The position numbers and the translations under genes were made by a program. The notes under the pieces were generated by a model. That model did no database searches. It was given only the letters and a program-made list of their open reading frames with translations, and was not told the DNA's origin. A DNA stretch of 64,000 nt from Hyperoplus lanceolatus (taxonomy: Eukaryota > Chordata > Actinopteri > Uranoscopiformes > Ammodytidae): positions 14,876,501-14,940,500 of the forward strand of contig CM049413.1 of NCBI GenBank assembly GCA_026929865.2, given 5' to 3'. How positions within the stretch are numbered: the stretch's first letter is position 1; every line of letters begins with the position of its first letter. Positions 39,149 to 57,396 of the stretch are shown here, piece by piece.

Positions 39149-39449
39149 TATATCATTTAGATGTTTATTATTATTGGACTGTAATTTAAGTATATTGCAT
39201 ATCTTGTATCCACATCAAAGCCCAACTCCCTGCCATGACATACATGTTTATCAGCACAAACCACCAATATGAAAAACTTAAGTTTATTTCAGTTAAGAGC
39301 TTTTTTTTAATGAAAGGCAGTAGTTTCAATATAAAGGTAATGTAGAAATAGCGACAACTTATTTTAATGACTGTAAATGAAGTGATGTTCAAGTAGTTTG
39401 AATGCCAAGATTTTCATGACTCATTTTACTGTTTTTTTTGTTATTATAT

Positions 39450-39545
39450 AGTCTTTATTTTACCAGGTTAGTCTTATTGGGATTAAAATCGTTTTCAAGA
39501 GAGACCTGGCCTAGATGTACAGCAGTAGTTACCACATAACACAAG
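39450..39545. repeat. interspersed repeat fragment
   Basis: TTTACCAGGTTAGTCTTATT with TTTTCAAGAGAGACCTGG a little further on resembles a widespread fish repeat. The class is not certain; a LINE 3' tail is most likely. Confidence 0.4.
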
Positions 39546-39859
39546 TTAAAATACACCGTTAGCAGTAAGTGGGTCTCATGTTCGCAAACACTGAGCATGA
39601 ACCGATATAAATCTGGTTTACAGGTAATTTAACTACTGCACAACCAGAACACACTTGTGCTGTTGTTCTTTTTCCTGTATCTCCTTGCTAATTTGTATTT
39701 TAAAAAGGCCAGGGGACCTTAAAACCAATTAAAATACCTTTTTAACCCATAATCATGAGTTTTATTTATTTGCACTGTCCCTTTAAATAAACTGATTGAA
39801 ACTAGATCCATAGCAGACCAGAAACCTATCGTTTTGAAAAAACATTGGCTAACAGTGAA

Positions 39860-41331
39860 GATTTTATTAAAAAAAAAACATGTAGGAATCAACTAGAAAA
39901 ATCACACACACACGATAGATGATTTCAGTCAGAAATGTATTAAATTAACCACTTTCAAAACTTTAACAAGCACAATTTACAGTCAAAAACAGGCTATGGT
40001 CCATTAGTGCCTTAGACAAGCAAGTAATTAATACATTAGTTATTTGTAACACACAAGGGCAGGATTCTTTCAAAACTGAAGTTAGGTCAGGTCACCTTTA
40101 ATGTAATCAGACGTGGGACATTAAGTTGTTCACAAGACTGTGCATTTTCCCCTCATATCTTCAGAGAGGCATGAGGATACATCTGGCATGTTATTTGTCA
40201 TTAGTGCTGGCTCAGATCTGTGTACAACTAGCATGTCTTTCACTTAAAAGATATAGATATGCAAGTCCACGTCCAACACATACAGATCATTTATGTTTAA
40301 GCACCCTTTAGAAATATGCTGGTTTTTCAGATCCTGGGAGAACAAGGACCAATCCCAGGGCAAGAGACACATATGAAGATCTGAAAAATCAGGGCTGTGT
40401 TGTTAATGTCATTGTATTTATTCAACCTACAAAATATCTTGTGCATTTTCAACCAGATCAACCTCTCTCTCCTAGAGGCAAGGAGTGCATTAGAATGTAT
40501 CATGCCTTTTGAGTAAAAGGAAACCACTGAGGTCACAAATGGCAATCACAGCACACTTAATCCACGTAGCGTTTTAAAAACACATCAATATCTTATCAGG
40601 AAAACACTGTTAGATGGGCCACAGCATAATACCTGGGCAAAACACACTGAAAGATGGAGCTTTAAATAAGCCCCAGTAATATCAGTATCCAATAAATAAA
40701 AATGCATTGAGGTGAGCTGCAATAAAGAAAGGTTACAACATTGTCATAATTTCCGTTAAACTATGAGGGCTTTGAAGCACAGAATCCACATGAGGCATTG
40801 ATTCGTTTAAAACACTTCAAAAATCAACTACAGACAAAATGTACTGGTGTTGAAAAGACACATGATTAACACGACTGTCAACAGGTAATCACTAGAGAAC
40901 ATGATTTTAATCCATTGTACATTTTGTAAACTGGATTTGATTTAGGAAACAAACCAACCCAAAACATGTTGGGGGGGTCCTATCTCCAAAAAGGTTGTCC
41001 ATTTTGTTGCATAATGTCATTTAAGCTTGGGCTGGAGTTCTTTTAGCCGACAGATTTTTTTGAGTCCATCAGAGGGAGGAGCAAAACTTACACAATTTTA
41101 GACAATTGAAGTAACAAACAACCAATTGTTTCCAATTTCAAGGAGGTAAAAAAAAAAAAGTAAAATTCCTGGAAGAAATAATTTTGGACACTGCATTTTC
41201 CAAGGTGGCTGGAATGTTGACCACATTTAGCCCCCTGTCCCAAATACCCCACTGACCTCTCTTCTCACATGGTGAAAGTAGAGGCTAAGGGAGGATCTGT
41301 GCAATACAATTTGGGACAGGGCAGAGGGTAG
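39860..41331 (-). other. azin1: azin1 3'UTR
   Basis: Noncoding sequence follows the azin1 stop on the minus strand. AATAAA (plus TTTATT at 39863-39868) is a likely distal polyadenylation signal. No other gene is seen. Confidence 0.5.
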
Positions 41332-46870
<5,539 letters not shown>

Positions 46871-47415
46871 CAACTGCTCGCGGGCGGCGCCTAACGTTCA
46901 CTTCCACCAATCAGCTTCCAGCATTTTGGAGAACATACCAAATATGTATTTCCGAAATATGCCAGAGCCCGCAGTAGATCTTTGTAGCCGTTACATAACC
47001 ATACACTTTCCGTAGATGGCCCTCGTTTCTAGGGAACCAGTACCAAGAACTTTGCTCTCGGACAATTAGATTATAGATACACTTGTTGTTGGACAATTCC
47101 AGCTGCAATGGTTTATGTATAGGACATATAAAATAAATATGAAGAAAAAAAGAGTTGACACACTCTAAAAGCAAAGAGATCTAAAGACAAACAAGAACAA
47201 CAAGAAATCCTTGTTTGCACTTCTCTGTGGATTTTTTTTTACATGCCCACAGCTGTATTTCCTCGGCCTATAGCCTATTTGCAGACATTTCATTGAATTT
47301 CCAAAGTTCAATAGTACAATAATCTGCTGTAGCCAGGCTACACATGAAGGTGTGTCTGAAACTGTGTACCCCCTGTTTGAAAGGAGCGAGGTAACCTTAT
47401 AGGCTATAGGCCTAC
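46871..47415. promoter_or_regulatory. azin1: azin1 promoter and spacer
   Basis: CCAAT-type ATTGG on the gene strand and a GC-rich stretch (GGGCGGCGCC) at 46880-46915 lie just outside azin1 exon 1. The rest to 47415 is AT-rich and empty. Confidence 0.45.
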
Positions 47416-47798
47416 ATCGTCACCCTCTTAAAATAATGGCCTAAGTCATTTTTTCAGTTTTTTCAGGAAACTTAACCAAAGATTGAATATGATAGGCCTA
47501 TTCATTAATAATTTCACTCAAACAGGTTATGTCAAAAGATATGTAACATAATAGGAATAAACCCTTTTTATTAATGTTTAACTTGTGACTTAAGTCATTT
47601 TACACACTTCTGAAATGTCCTTGAAAAAAAATTAAAAGTAAATTTTAACTTAGGCAAAATAAAACGGCCTAAAACACACTCTTGACATTGTGGTAATATC
47701 GTATAATGGCCTATGTCAAGTAAAATCACATGATCTGTTCAACTGAGGATTTAGGCCATTTTACCAGAGGTGGCCAGCACCATGAGGAGATGATTTAA

Positions 47799-48180
47799 AC
47801 CTGCAGTGTGTAGAATTTTGGGTTTTATTTCCTAGCAGACTTTGTAGAAAATAATTATAATATCCATGTATGTTTAATTTAGTGCATAAAAGCTGAATTT
47901 TGTTTTAGTTTTATTTATTTTTCCCCTAGAAAGGGTCTCATATATGTCCATATTTCTCCATACCTTGGACCAAGGCCTTGGCGCCGCCATGTTGGAAGCG
48001 TAATAGTTGGAATGTCATCAGGTGCATTGTTTATAATTTAGAATCGTTCTTGTCCTTGAAGGCCACTGTAGCTTCTGTTATTATTCAAAAGGGGTGGGGT
48101 TACCCAGGGAGCGTTGCATTTTAGAACTTTCTATAATTTTCTAGAACTTTCTTGATGATGTCATATTACACACTGCACCT
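47799..48180. mobile_element. TTAA-flanked miniature transposon, tandem copy a
   Basis: The ends ACCTGCAGTGTGTAGAA and TTACACACTGCACCT are inverted repeats, with TTAA at 47795-47798 and 48181-48184. This suggests a piggyBac-type mobiliser. It is noncoding. Confidence 0.7.
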
Positions 48181-48184
48181 TTAA

Positions 48185-48596
48185 ACCTGCAGTGTGTAGA
48201 ATTTTGGGTTTTATTTCCTAGCAGATTTTGTAGAAAATAATTATAATATCCATAAGTAGCCTACGTTTAATTTAGTGCATAATTTTTTTTAGAATCATTA
48301 TTTTTTTCCTTATAAAGGGTTTCATATATGTCCATATTTCTCCATACTTTGGACCAAGGCCTTGTCCCCGCCATTTTGGAAGTGTCATAGTTGGAATGTC
48401 ATCAGGTGCATTGTTTAAAATGTAGAATTGTTCTTGTCCTTGAAGGCCATTGTAGCTTCTGTTATTATTGGAAAGGGGTGGGGTTACCCAGGGAGCGTTG
48501 CATTCTAGAACTTTCTAGAACTTACTTGATGATGTCATATTACACACTGCCATAGACATATATCCATGTATATTATATCTATGACACACTGCACCT
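48185..48596. mobile_element. TTAA-flanked miniature transposon, tandem copy b
   Basis: It is about 90% alike to copy a and shares the TTAA between them. It has an additional palindrome-like insert (CATAGACATATATCC...TCTATG) near 48550-48583, with a repeated ACACACTGC at its edges. TTAA follows at 48597-48600. Confidence 0.7.
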
Positions 48597-48659
48597 TTAA
48601 GCAAAAAAATAATATTGGCCAAAAGGTGACTTAGGCCATTATTTTAAGAGGGTGACGAT

Positions 48660-50005
48660 ATTAAAGTTAGGCAAGTAAACACTTTCCATGCCTGTTCTGG
48701 ATTTCTTTTGAAAGCATTATTTCCATAGGCTACATGCCTACGTGCACAGAAATGATAGATAGTGACAATGCAGGCAAAACACTCTTTTTGGAGACTAAAT
48801 CTATTTTCAAACAATGGCGAGACACTGAAAAACAAACCAAAAAACTAAATATGCCTCCGTCCAGTGTATATTTTGATATTTAGTGTTCATGGAATGTGGG
48901 TGATTATTACGGTTCAAGAGCTTATGAAATATTTGGTTGATTAGCCGTTAAGCCTTTGTCACACTAACTTGTAGCCTAATTTAGCTGCGATAATTGAATG
49001 TTTTATGTAATTCAGTTTGATGGGAGGACATTAATTTATCCCATTGCATGGTGGTCATGATTTCAGTAAAACACTGAATAACTAGCAGGAAGGGAATAGA
49101 AACTCAGTCTACAGTCATTCGTATGACTTGTGTTGCACTAACCCAATATTCTGCGTGGCTTCATCTGCATGTGTGTCTTGATGTCCTATAGCTTCTATCT
49201 TTGTCAGTAATTCAAAAAGACACTGTCTTCACAAAACACAACCATTGGATTCTTAACATAGATAGTATATAAGAGGTTCTTAACAACAACAAAAGTCTTA
49301 TTTGGAAGCACTTTGATAATGATATTTAAATGATTGCAGCTTGGGGACCTATGTTTAGAGACAGAGTGTCTGGATTAAATGTATGGATTTGCTATATGGT
49401 CATGCCACTGGCCCTGTGGTGCATAAAACAGGAATAGCCATCAAATTCCTAATTTCTTTGGCAATAAGTACATGACCTTCCTAGATTAATTTTTTATCTA
49501 TTTTAGACTTGATTATTATTGATTATGGCTGCACGGGAATGGTGAAAATGAAAGCCTTGATTTTTTTTCTAATGCAGTCTTCTTCAACATCTGTTCTCTT
49601 AACAATGCGAAGAAATGTCACTTGTAAAGTCAAGTAAAGTATGTGCTTCAAGGTTCATATCAGGGTTCATGAGGACAGGAGTAAATATAATGTTGTGCTT
49701 TAGTTCCATAGAATTCAGTCGAATGACTTCATTGTTCTCAGCAAGGAAATTCAATTTGGAGCTAAAATTAAAATATATAAACAAACAAAAGCATGAATAA
49801 ACAATTATCAGCAGAAAAACCTTTGTTTCAAACTAAAAATAGTCAAGTCAGACAACTTATGAAAGTGTACCAGATGTTAGAGCGACCAGCATACATCTGC
49901 CTGTATAGCTCATGCAAATACATTGCATATGACAGCCAAAGTAAGAATAAATGTCAGTAAATGCCCAAACTACTATTTCTCAATTGTAAAATTTCCTGCA
50001 TAGTA
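48660..50005. other. intergenic spacer
   Basis: No gene or clear element is recognised. Confidence 0.5.
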
Positions 50006-52376
50006 GGGGAGAGTGGCCTAAGTTGTACCGGTGGGGAAGTTGTGCCACCCCTTGTTTCTAGAAAACCGTGGAAGAAATTGGAAATGTGACCACACATTTA
50101 AGAAGAGCCATCCATTTGACTCATCCTGTAAAGAAGGGAGACACAAGGAATAAGCACATAAGCACATTTAAGCTCAAAAAACTGCTTTGCCTTTCAGAGT
50201 AAAATTTCCATGATCAAGGTTTTTTGATTATTGTGTCTGAACAATTATAGACAAGTTTGAAAACATTTGACACATGTTTTAGTACTTTAGTATGCTACAC
50301 TTTGTCTATACGGTTAGCACATTGTCAGCCCTAAACTGCTATGCTTATTATCCAAAATTCTGGGGTTGGGGTGATTTGTGCCTAGGGTGAGTTATAAGTA
50401 AGTAAGTACGTAAAATTTATTTAAAAAAGCACATTTATAACAGTTTGCACTGTCCAAAGTGCTGAACATAGTGCATTCAGGAGGTAAACAATAAAGGTAA
50501 AATAACAATAACAAAAATAAAAGACGTCCACATATAAACAAAGATAGTAGTGCAGAGGTAAGATAGTTGGGGAGGAATAGCCAGGGTGTACATATGGGTT
50601 TTGAGCCTTGATTTAAAGGCAGAAATGGAGGGGGAAATCACATTTGTCAGGTGGCAGTTGGTTCCACAAGCAACTAGTGCAAAGTACATTTCTGAGAGTT
50701 GTGCCAGTGGCATGGCTGTATACGCTGATCACCAAAAAGAAAGTGATCGTCTACAGTAGCTCAGAAGAGACTGACATCTCCATTTCACTTAACAACACCA
50801 CTGATGAGAGTTCAGATGGCCAGAAAGGTGATGATGGTGACTTTGTCATTGTGAGCTTTGCAGGTAAAACCATTAGATCTGCTACGCCTTGTTTAAGGGC
50901 GCACTCACGCTAGGGCCGTTTGCCTGTTCCGTGCTGCAGGAAGATTCAGCACGATTCCCCCCTCCCCACTCCCCCCGCTGGCCCGTGGTCACACTGCTCG
51001 TGGCCTGGGCACGATTGCACCTTGCCTACGTCACCGTGCGCGTTTAGGATTTGGAGCGTAGTCTACTTGTAGGCTATACGACTGTTTGTGAATATTTTCA
51101 TCCAGCCAAATTTGCATCATATATTCCACTTCCACATTAGAGCAACGAGAATCCTTAAGCTATTGTTTTTTTAAAATGTAGCCTTGACGTAATAGGTCGC
51201 GGTGAACAGTCTCATATTTGTGCAGCACGCTGTTTATTATTAATATAACAGCCCGTCATCAGACCATACGTACCGGATGGTTTTATACACATCGATCGCT
51301 CCATCAAGTAATCCAAGTCAGACCTTTTTGTATGGGCAGAGATCGTTTTTTTAAGTGTCTTATAAATAAAGTTTACTGTTAAACCTTAGTGTAGGCTACT
51401 GTTTCCTTATCACCGGGCCGCGGTGTGTTGTTTTGGGTGCGTCTCCACCGCAATGCGTAAAGGCAGTTATGACAGCTGACGGGAGGAAAAAGAAAAAAAA
51501 TCATCTGACGAACGTGAGTAAACACGAAAACCTTTTTGCTTTGCTTTCTGCGCTCACCTATTTAGCTCTCTCCCTCTTTTATTAGCCCACACCTAGGCCT
51601 ACACACACGTTAACTCTCACACATTTTATGTAGCTACAAGTCCAAGTGGTGGGCAATTCTGGTGCCGACTAGTAAGGCAGCAGACGTTAACGGACTGTGC
51701 ATCCTTAATAAATTCACGTCAGGAACGCCGCCTGTGCGCTTGCTTGTGCGCGTGTCATCTCATTAGCATCTGTACTTTGGCCACGGCACACCGACCTCTC
51801 CCAGGTGTGCCGTGGCCAAGGGGCTGTTCCGTGCGAGAGGCACCTATTTGCAGACACATGGGGAAACGGAGCTCCACCGGAAATACGAAATTTCTTCTTC
51901 GTTTTTTTTTAATAGCTACAAGTTGGCGTGGTCACACTAGCCAAACGTTCTAGACTTTAGTAGGCCTATGCAAATGAGCTTTGGCACGGGGCCGCGGCCC
52001 TAGTGTGAGTGGCCCCTAAGAAAATTGACCTTCAATCTTTGTAAAATATTTAATTTATTTACTTTCAATAAACCTTAGATAAGTAATTGTCTTATGGATT
52101 TGTCTTGCATTACAGTTTATGAGATATCAATGGCACAATTTACCCCATGGTATTCTCTCTTGTGGCACAACTTACACCACACCGGGGCAAGTTGTGCCAC
52201 AAGACAACTTTTTTTCCGAAAGCTATATTTCTTAAACAGTTTATTCCGGATCCAAAGTTGTTATTGCCACAACATCCTGAAATATCTGTACATATTTGAG
52301 TTGGAGACTTTACTGTCAAGGCTTCACTTTAAAATCACTTTGAGTAAAAAGTGACACAACTTAGGCCATTCTCCCC
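50006..52376. mobile_element. chimeric TA-flanked DNA transposon (family B), copy 2
   Basis: It has the same ends as the copy at 37872-39148, in opposite orientation, with TA at 50004-50005 and 52377-52378. It holds the same LINE-type tail (about 50395-50640) and the same transposase-like remnant (VIVYSSSEETDISISLNN, plus strand, about 50740-50880). It is interrupted by a 1120-bp element at 50897-52016. Confidence 0.85.
50897..52016. mobile_element. Harbinger-like non-autonomous element nested in family B copy 2
   Basis: The ends GGGCGCACTCACGCTAGGG and CCCTAGTGTGAGTGGCCCC are inverted repeats. TAA is duplicated on both sides (50894-50896 and 52017-52019). Copy 1 of the host element shows the uninterrupted sequence, confirming the borders. 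No transposase frame is present. A 16-bp-arm perfect hairpin lies at 51777-51819. Confidence 0.9.
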
Positions 52377-52378
52377 TA

Positions 52379-53483
52379 TAGTGTTTTTAATAATAGGCCT
52401 TTTTACTGCTTACATTTGGACGTGTACAGAGTGGGAAAAGAACAGGTGTGTTACTAATAACATGTACAGCTCTGCACTATTAAAGTGTCCCAGTAATCCA
52501 TGACAGCGTGATGAGGAGCCAGCATGACCGTGAGACTGAAGCTGCTCAGTGGAATTCAGACATCAACCATTTTATTATGTACGCATGTGTTTTTTCTTGC
52601 TTTGACATCTCAACAGCATAAACGTCTTTAAAACAAGTTTAAAGGATCTTCATTTGGAATATTCAAATGTTTCGTTTCCATTCTTTCAAAACATCAAATA
52701 TTGACATTTGTGTCAGTTTAAACATCCAGCTTTGGCCAGGCTTTTGTTTTAATAGTTGAAGTATTTCTCTAACCTGACTACAGGTGAAGATGTATCCATG
52801 TGAAACCTGAACTGTAGGATGAGTTAGACCAGAAATATATCGGAATTGGTTATATATTTATATATTTTAAGCGCTCTGAGTGAGAGAAGAGCGCTATATA
52901 AATAAAATGTATTATTATTATTATTATATATTTTTCATCACTGCTGAAAGAACCTCAGAGTATTGGGATAAGGGAAAAGTGTTAAAAAGTGACTGATGTT
53001 CGACCTATTGGAATGATGGACATAAGCTGTTAAGCAGCTGTTAATAAGCTAAATCAGTCCACTTAAATGAAATTGTTGGTTTATAGACACGGATTTCTGG
53101 ACAAATTAACCATTAGTGTTAAGTAATGTAGTAGTTATATCTTACCAGAAGAGGTCGATATTGAGAAGTACTGAGCTGCCAAAACAAACACCCATGCTGC
53201 CTTTGAGTACTATCGGAAACATTGGAACAACTATTTGTAGGCCTACATAGATTTAATCAATCAAAAATTACCAAGTTCAATTTAACCAAACCATAGGATT
53301 GAAAAAATTATTTATTTTCTCCATCCCACCACTGTCCAAGATTAAGACCACTATCTCCCTATAACATAGCAGCTAAAGCCAAAACTATTTTGAATTTGTA
53401 GTACTAGTATACTACCACTTGTAGCCTACATATCGTATTAATTAGACGTAGTAGGCCTATGTTTAACTATGTCAACTATGTAT
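52379..53483. other. intergenic spacer
   Basis: Apart from the LINE tail at 52850-52932 nothing is recognised. Confidence 0.45.
52850..52932 (+). mobile_element. LINE-type 3' tail fragment
   Basis: TTTTAAGCGCTCTGAGTGAG followed by GAGCGCTATATAAATAAAAT and a TTA repeat is the typical 3' end of L2-like fish LINEs or the SINEs that share their tail. Confidence 0.65.
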
Positions 53484-53491
53484 TCATTAGG

Positions 53492-54898
53492 CAGAGGTGG
53501 AAAGAGTACAAACATATTCTACTCAAGTAAAAGTATGATTACTTGGATGAAATTTTACTTAAGTAAAAGTAAAAGTACTGGTCTAAAAATCTACTGAAGT
53601 AAAAGTGAAAAAGTAGCTGATTTAAAATGTACTTAAAGTACAAGTTAGTTACTTTTTAACAGCGGGAGGGGGCAGGGGTCTCTTCAGTGTAGGGCATTCT
53701 ATATATAGACAAGGGGATATAAATCTCAAACTAGTTTTGCTTAATTAATACAACACTTACAAATTAAAGTGCACAAATTAAACAAATCATGTCACCACAC
53801 ATGTATGGATGTATACTGTGTCATTATACTTTAGATAAGCAAATATGGAGCAAATTGTCTGTTAATGGGGGAATGGGAATGTAACTGGTCTACAGACCTA
53901 AACAGACAGCAGCTGTAGTTCTAATAATGTAATTGTGTATAATTGATCTAAACCATGGACATTGCAAGGTTAGGCTGCTCGATTTTGACAAAAATCATAA
54001 TCATGATTATTTTGATTGACATTGTGTAATCACAATTATTAGACAATTACCCATTGATTTAAGAACTGCAACATGCACTTATTTAACATTTGAAACCATG
54101 ACTTTTTTAATGTATATCTCATGGAGCTGGCTGGATAAGCAAGTTGCATTGTAGGCTACAGTGTTCTTAATTGATGACTGTTGTGGAGAGTCAAGGAGCT
54201 TTAAACTTCCTGTGTTTTTTATTCCTTTATTGCTTGGTCATAGACCACTTGGATTCGACTTAAAGTGAGTAAACTAATTGGTCGTAATGTTTTGAGGTGC
54301 GGCTGGGTCGCATATGACTTTTTTCTCTCTCTCTCTCACGGTCGCGCATGTCATCTTTTACCTTTCTTCTCGAGCAAAGGCTGACTTTTTGCCGTCTTCT
54401 GGAAGTTTTTCAAAGCTCCCGGCAACACGCACCGTCTCCATCCTACTCTGCACTGTTAAACTGAAAGCTAGGTGAGGGAGGGGCCGATCGCACGGCTGGA
54501 TGAAAGGTTTGCTGCATTTAAAAGCCTTCACGTGCGGTACAATGACAGTTTAACTAGGATTATTTTGTTTTAATGATCGAGGGAAGCAATGTTTGTTGTT
54601 ATCATTTAGTCGCAATGATCCTGTCGATCATTCTCTGTGTTAGTTTCCGGTATTGTGCGGTAAAAATAAAAGCCCCCCGCGATATTTCTTTTCTTTTCTC
54701 TCCTTTCCCTATCTATTTTTTTACTCAGTAACGCAGGTGATATAAAATGTAGCGAAGTACAATACTTCAAAATAAACATACTCAAAGTAAAAGTAAAAGT
54801 ATAGGTTTTAAAAATCAAAAAATTACAAGTAGCCTACACGAAAAAACTACTCAATTACAGGAACGCGAGTAAATGTAATTCGCTACTTTACACCCCTG
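53492..54898. mobile_element. hAT non-autonomous transposon with perfect target duplication
   Basis: The left end CAGAGGTGGAAAGAGTAC and the right end GCTACTTTACACCCCTG are imperfect inverted repeats. TCATTAGG occurs exactly on both sides (53484-53491 and 54899-54906), the 8-bp duplication of hAT elements. AGTAAAAGTA-type repeats cluster near both ends. It is 1407 bp long and contains no transposase frame. Confidence 0.93.
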
Positions 54899-55349
54899 TC
54901 ATTAGGTTTACCCAACCATTTCAACTATGTATAGGCCTACATTAGACTACTTTAACCAACTATTTCAACTAGCCTGTATCCTTTAGGCAACGTTTTCCTG
55001 ATCAAAATGTCTATACAGGCCTATACATTAGCCTACTTTTAGTCAATTATTTTAACTATGTGTCCTATCATTAGGCCTTTGTTTACCTTAATATTTCAAC
55101 TATGTATATATTACTTCTACCTAACTATTTTGGCTATGTAGGCCTAGGCTACATACTATCCTAATATTGTATCTTATTAGGCCTACGATAACTAACTGTT
55201 TTAACTATTTAGCTACTTTTAGCTTTCAAACTATTAGCTTACTAGAATTATTTTTATTGCTAAAATACCTGCTTAAGCCCCTCAACATGTGTTGTAGGCC
55301 TATCTTTATAACTTTATATTCAGACTCGGAAACTCACGAGGATTTATCA

Positions 55350-55359
55350 GTCACGTGAA
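55350..55359 (+). promoter_or_regulatory. CLEAR-like E-box before atp6v1c1
   Basis: GTCACGTGAA matches nine of ten bases of the CLEAR consensus GTCACGTGAC bound by TFEB/TFE3, which drive lysosomal and V-ATPase genes. It lies about 190 bases before the donor of the presumed first exon. Confidence 0.55.
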
Positions 55360-55399
55360 CGCAGCATAGTGCGCAACAACCTTTGCGCAGGCGCCCAAC

Positions 55400-57018
55400 T
55401 ATTTTCCCGATCAGCTGACTGTGAGCGAGATGCTGTTGAAGGACCATTGAGTCGAAAAACTGCCATAATCTGCGCTATGTATACGAAGCTTTGACCATTA
55501 ACTGAATTACACCGTGCAGACCTTTACACTGAAACCGTTAAACCCCTCGGTGAGTACGTAAATACAACGGTGAATGACGTCGTGACAGCGTGAGACTGCG
55601 ATGCAAACAGGCTCGTGTCAGCAGCAAGCTAACACTGCATTTAACATTGTATGAACCAGGTTTATTTTTCTGCCCGTCAGTGATTGTATATTAGCGAATG
55701 ATTATCAAAGAAAAACCCAAAGAGCTGATGTTTTTTATTATTGTTTAATGAGGCGAAGGATCAGTATTTGGCATACATGTGTCTGCTCCTACAGGAAAGA
55801 CTGATCATATGACATGCAATCAGCAGACATGTCTGTCTCTACTGTGCTTACTCAACCAGTGTGTGTGCAGTCTCCACATTACAACCAGGGGAAAATGAGA
55901 GGAAGTCAAAGAGGAACAAAGGGCTTCATAATATGATTTGATTCATATAGGAAGACTTACAGCTGTTTTTTTATGTAGGGTAGTTGTGAACAGTACTCAT
56001 ACCCTTTATTCAGCAAGTAGTAAAACCATAATGTGAAAATACTCAGTTACTATTAAAAGTAATGCGTCAAAGTTTGGCATATTAAGCTGCTCACTTGCTT
56101 TGCTTGTAAATCTCAACATCCGAAGCAACTAGCGACTTTAATTGTTGGATAACTGTTTTGCAGAGTGAAAAATTATAAAAATAGCCTATACAAATCCAAA
56201 AATGACCATAAAGTAGTTCTGCTCAGTGATTTTAAACACTGCAGTGCTCATGACTTAACGCACCTAGCGATGTTAAAGGAATCATTACCGGGCATGCTAT
56301 AAATGAAGTGGTGCGATTGACAATCTTTTCTCTCTTAACTTCACCCTCAGTGACTTCCTCACATCAAGGGCCCGGTTGAAAAAATCTCTTTAACAGTAGC
56401 CATGACAGAATTCTGGTTGATCTCCGCTCCGGGGGAGAAGACGTGTCAGCAGACCTGGGACAAGCTGATGGTGGCCACCACACGCACCAACAACCTCTCC
56501 ACTAACAACAAGTTCAACATTCCTGATCTCAAGGTGAAGCACAACAGTCCCCTGTGTTACCCGCCAAAGGGAATCCAACAACACCTAGTCGGAGGAAATA
56601 CTCTTAATATGTGTTTCGTCTTTTAATAGGTTGGAACACTAGATGTCTTGGTGGGTCTGTCGGATGAACTGGCTAAACTAGACACTTTTGTGGAAAGGTC
56701 AGTCTTTGCTATTATTACCAATTACTCTACTAGTAGTAGTAGGTTTAAATAGTTTATAAAATGTATTTTTTGGGCAGGGGGAACCTTGTGAGCTCAGTTT
56801 TTTGTGAAGAACCAATTTTAGTACAATCCTGACTCATCGTTCATGTGGATTCTCTTGGGTTTATTTCCAAACCCTTGTGCTGGTCTCTGAAAGCCTCTCC
56901 TCTCTTCTCCCCGTGTTGTGATTTTGCTTCAGTGTGGTGAAGAAGGTCGCTCAGTACATGGCCGACGTTCTGGAGGACAGCCGAGACAAAGTCCAGGAGA
57001 ACCTACTCGCTAATGGAG
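55400..57018 (+). CDS. atp6v1c1: V-ATPase subunit C1, 5' part (gene continues past window)
   Basis: Subunit C links the V1 and V0 sectors of the vacuolar proton pump and is involved in their reversible assembly. A noncoding exon ends at 55549 (CTCG before GTGAGTAC). Coding exons: 56402-56533 (exon begins 56351), 56630-56697 and 56933-57018. They encode [20 protein letters not shown], then [14 protein letters not shown], then [15 protein letters not shown] up to NLLANG. This is the first 95 or so of about 382 residues and is nearly identical to the vertebrate protein. The remaining exons are beyond 64000, because the rest of the window is intron filled with transposons. The a or b paralogue is not resolved. 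The azin1 neighbour, in divergent orientation, is as in mammals. Confidence 0.95.
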
Positions 57019-57396
57019 GTAATCACTGCGGATCATCAGACTGAAGCCCGGACATTTACCCTGCGTTCCGAATCGCTTACTTCTTCTTTTAACTATACTA
57101 CATATTGCAGCTGACCATAACAATAATTTTGTTTGCATGCAGATTGCTATGATTGGGGCATTGTGCCTTTAACTAGACCTTGCCTCTACTGCTATATCTG
57201 TCACACCGCTGGTTGGAGCCTCATCATATGTGATGTAACTTCCGCTGTGCAGGGGATTGTGGGTCAGAACCTGCAAAAAAACATGCTAGTTTGTACACTA
57301 ACAATGGCAACTGGATTTAGTAGGAGATCAGGGTATTTTTTGGCATACTGCATAAGCATCATGTATCGGGACATCCTAAATCTTTTACTGCCATAC

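Larger units (their letters stand above)
47416..48659. mobile_element. large inverted-repeat element hosting two nested miniature transposons
   Basis: A 33-bp perfect inverted repeat, starting ATCGTCACCCTCTTAAAATA on the left, bounds the region. Motifs such as GGCCTAAGTCA recur inside. No coding frame is present. Two tandem copies of a different TTAA-flanked element (47799-48596) lie within it. Confidence 0.75.
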
